NCBI GenBank assembly: GCA_016839905.1
Contig: JAEOTJ010000449.1
Coordinates: forward strand, 1-5,223
From: Promethearchaeota archaeon
Lineage (GTDB): Archaea; Asgardarchaeota; Lokiarchaeia; Sigynarchaeales; SOKP01
Length of the DNA: 5,223 bases
Reading direction: 5' to 3'
The number at the start of each line of letters is the position of its first letter. Position 1 is the stretch's first letter. Positions 5,178 to 5,223 of this stretch are shown here, in pieces. The notes below the pieces were generated by a model. That model was not told where the DNA came from. It ran no database searches and saw only the letters and a program-made list of their open reading frames with translations. The position numbers and the translations under genes are program-made.

Positions 5178-5223
5178 ATGGAAAAAAAACACGAAGATAA
5201 GTTAGAAGTTGAAATTCGCGAGC
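5178..5223 (+). CDS. Start of an unidentified gene, cut by the window edge
   Basis: ATG at 5178 opens a frame of 15 codons that reads MEKKHEDKLEVEIRE and continues past the edge. The charged, low-hydrophobicity start resembles a cytosolic protein, and the A-rich plus TTAAAT element about 25 bases upstream suggests a leaderless transcript independent of glmM, which ends in T-runs 235 bases before. Too little is present to name a family. Confidence 0.5.
   Translation, partial: MEKKHEDKLEVEIRE

Overview
The window is very AT-rich. It holds four clear protein genes, one small membrane ORF, the first codons of a further gene, and a GC-rich structured segment at the left edge that looks like a non-coding RNA gene. 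It probably comes from an archaeon. The sugar-phosphate mutase is of the archaeal GlmM/PMM type. Purine-rich plus AT-rich elements resembling BRE/box A lie about 25-29 bases before several start codons, as expected for leaderless archaeal transcripts. Genes end in plain T-runs rather than GC-rich hairpins. Low GC and gene content would fit an Asgard (Promethearchaeota) or other mesophilic archaeal lineage, but that placement is inference.

Bases 1-360 are about 45% G+C, against about 17% in the next 60 bases. They contain no credible reading frame but many perfect or near-perfect stems, including a GNRA-capped hairpin, an 8-bp stem enclosing a long rod, and another 8-bp stem. I read this as a structured RNA of roughly 340 nt on the + strand. 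I could not assign it: the RNase P and SRP RNA signature motifs are not visible. A facing A11/T12 tract (434-464) separates it from the convergent minus-strand genes and probably terminates both.

Bases 488-1686 (minus strand) carry purC, the SAICAR synthetase of purine synthesis in its long, Ade1-like form. A 68-residue two-helix membrane miniprotein follows 23 bases downstream and is probably co-transcribed. A short AT-rich divergent promoter region separates purC from a + strand gene (1898-2266) for a DCTPP1/RS21-C6-type MazG-like nucleotide pyrophosphohydrolase. Its start region is a 14-bp tandem duplication.

The nucleotide pyrophosphohydrolase converges, with only 20 bases between stops, on an alpha/beta-hydrolase (2287-3114, minus). 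That enzyme has an intact Ser-Asp-His triad but an extra residue in its nucleophile elbow. About 400 bases of mostly non-coding AT-rich DNA follow, then the + strand glmM-like gene (3515-4942) with a good Shine-Dalgarno. T-rich termination signals come next, and the first 15 codons of a probable leaderless gene run off the right edge.

PurC and the MazG-like enzyme both act in nucleotide metabolism (synthesis and pool cleaning), and GlmM feeds amino-sugar precursors for cell-surface polymers. Otherwise the layout is alternating single genes, not one operon. I see no CRISPR array, insertion sequence, attachment site, or defence or mobile module. The strongest candidate for something undescribed is the structured RNA at 1-360.
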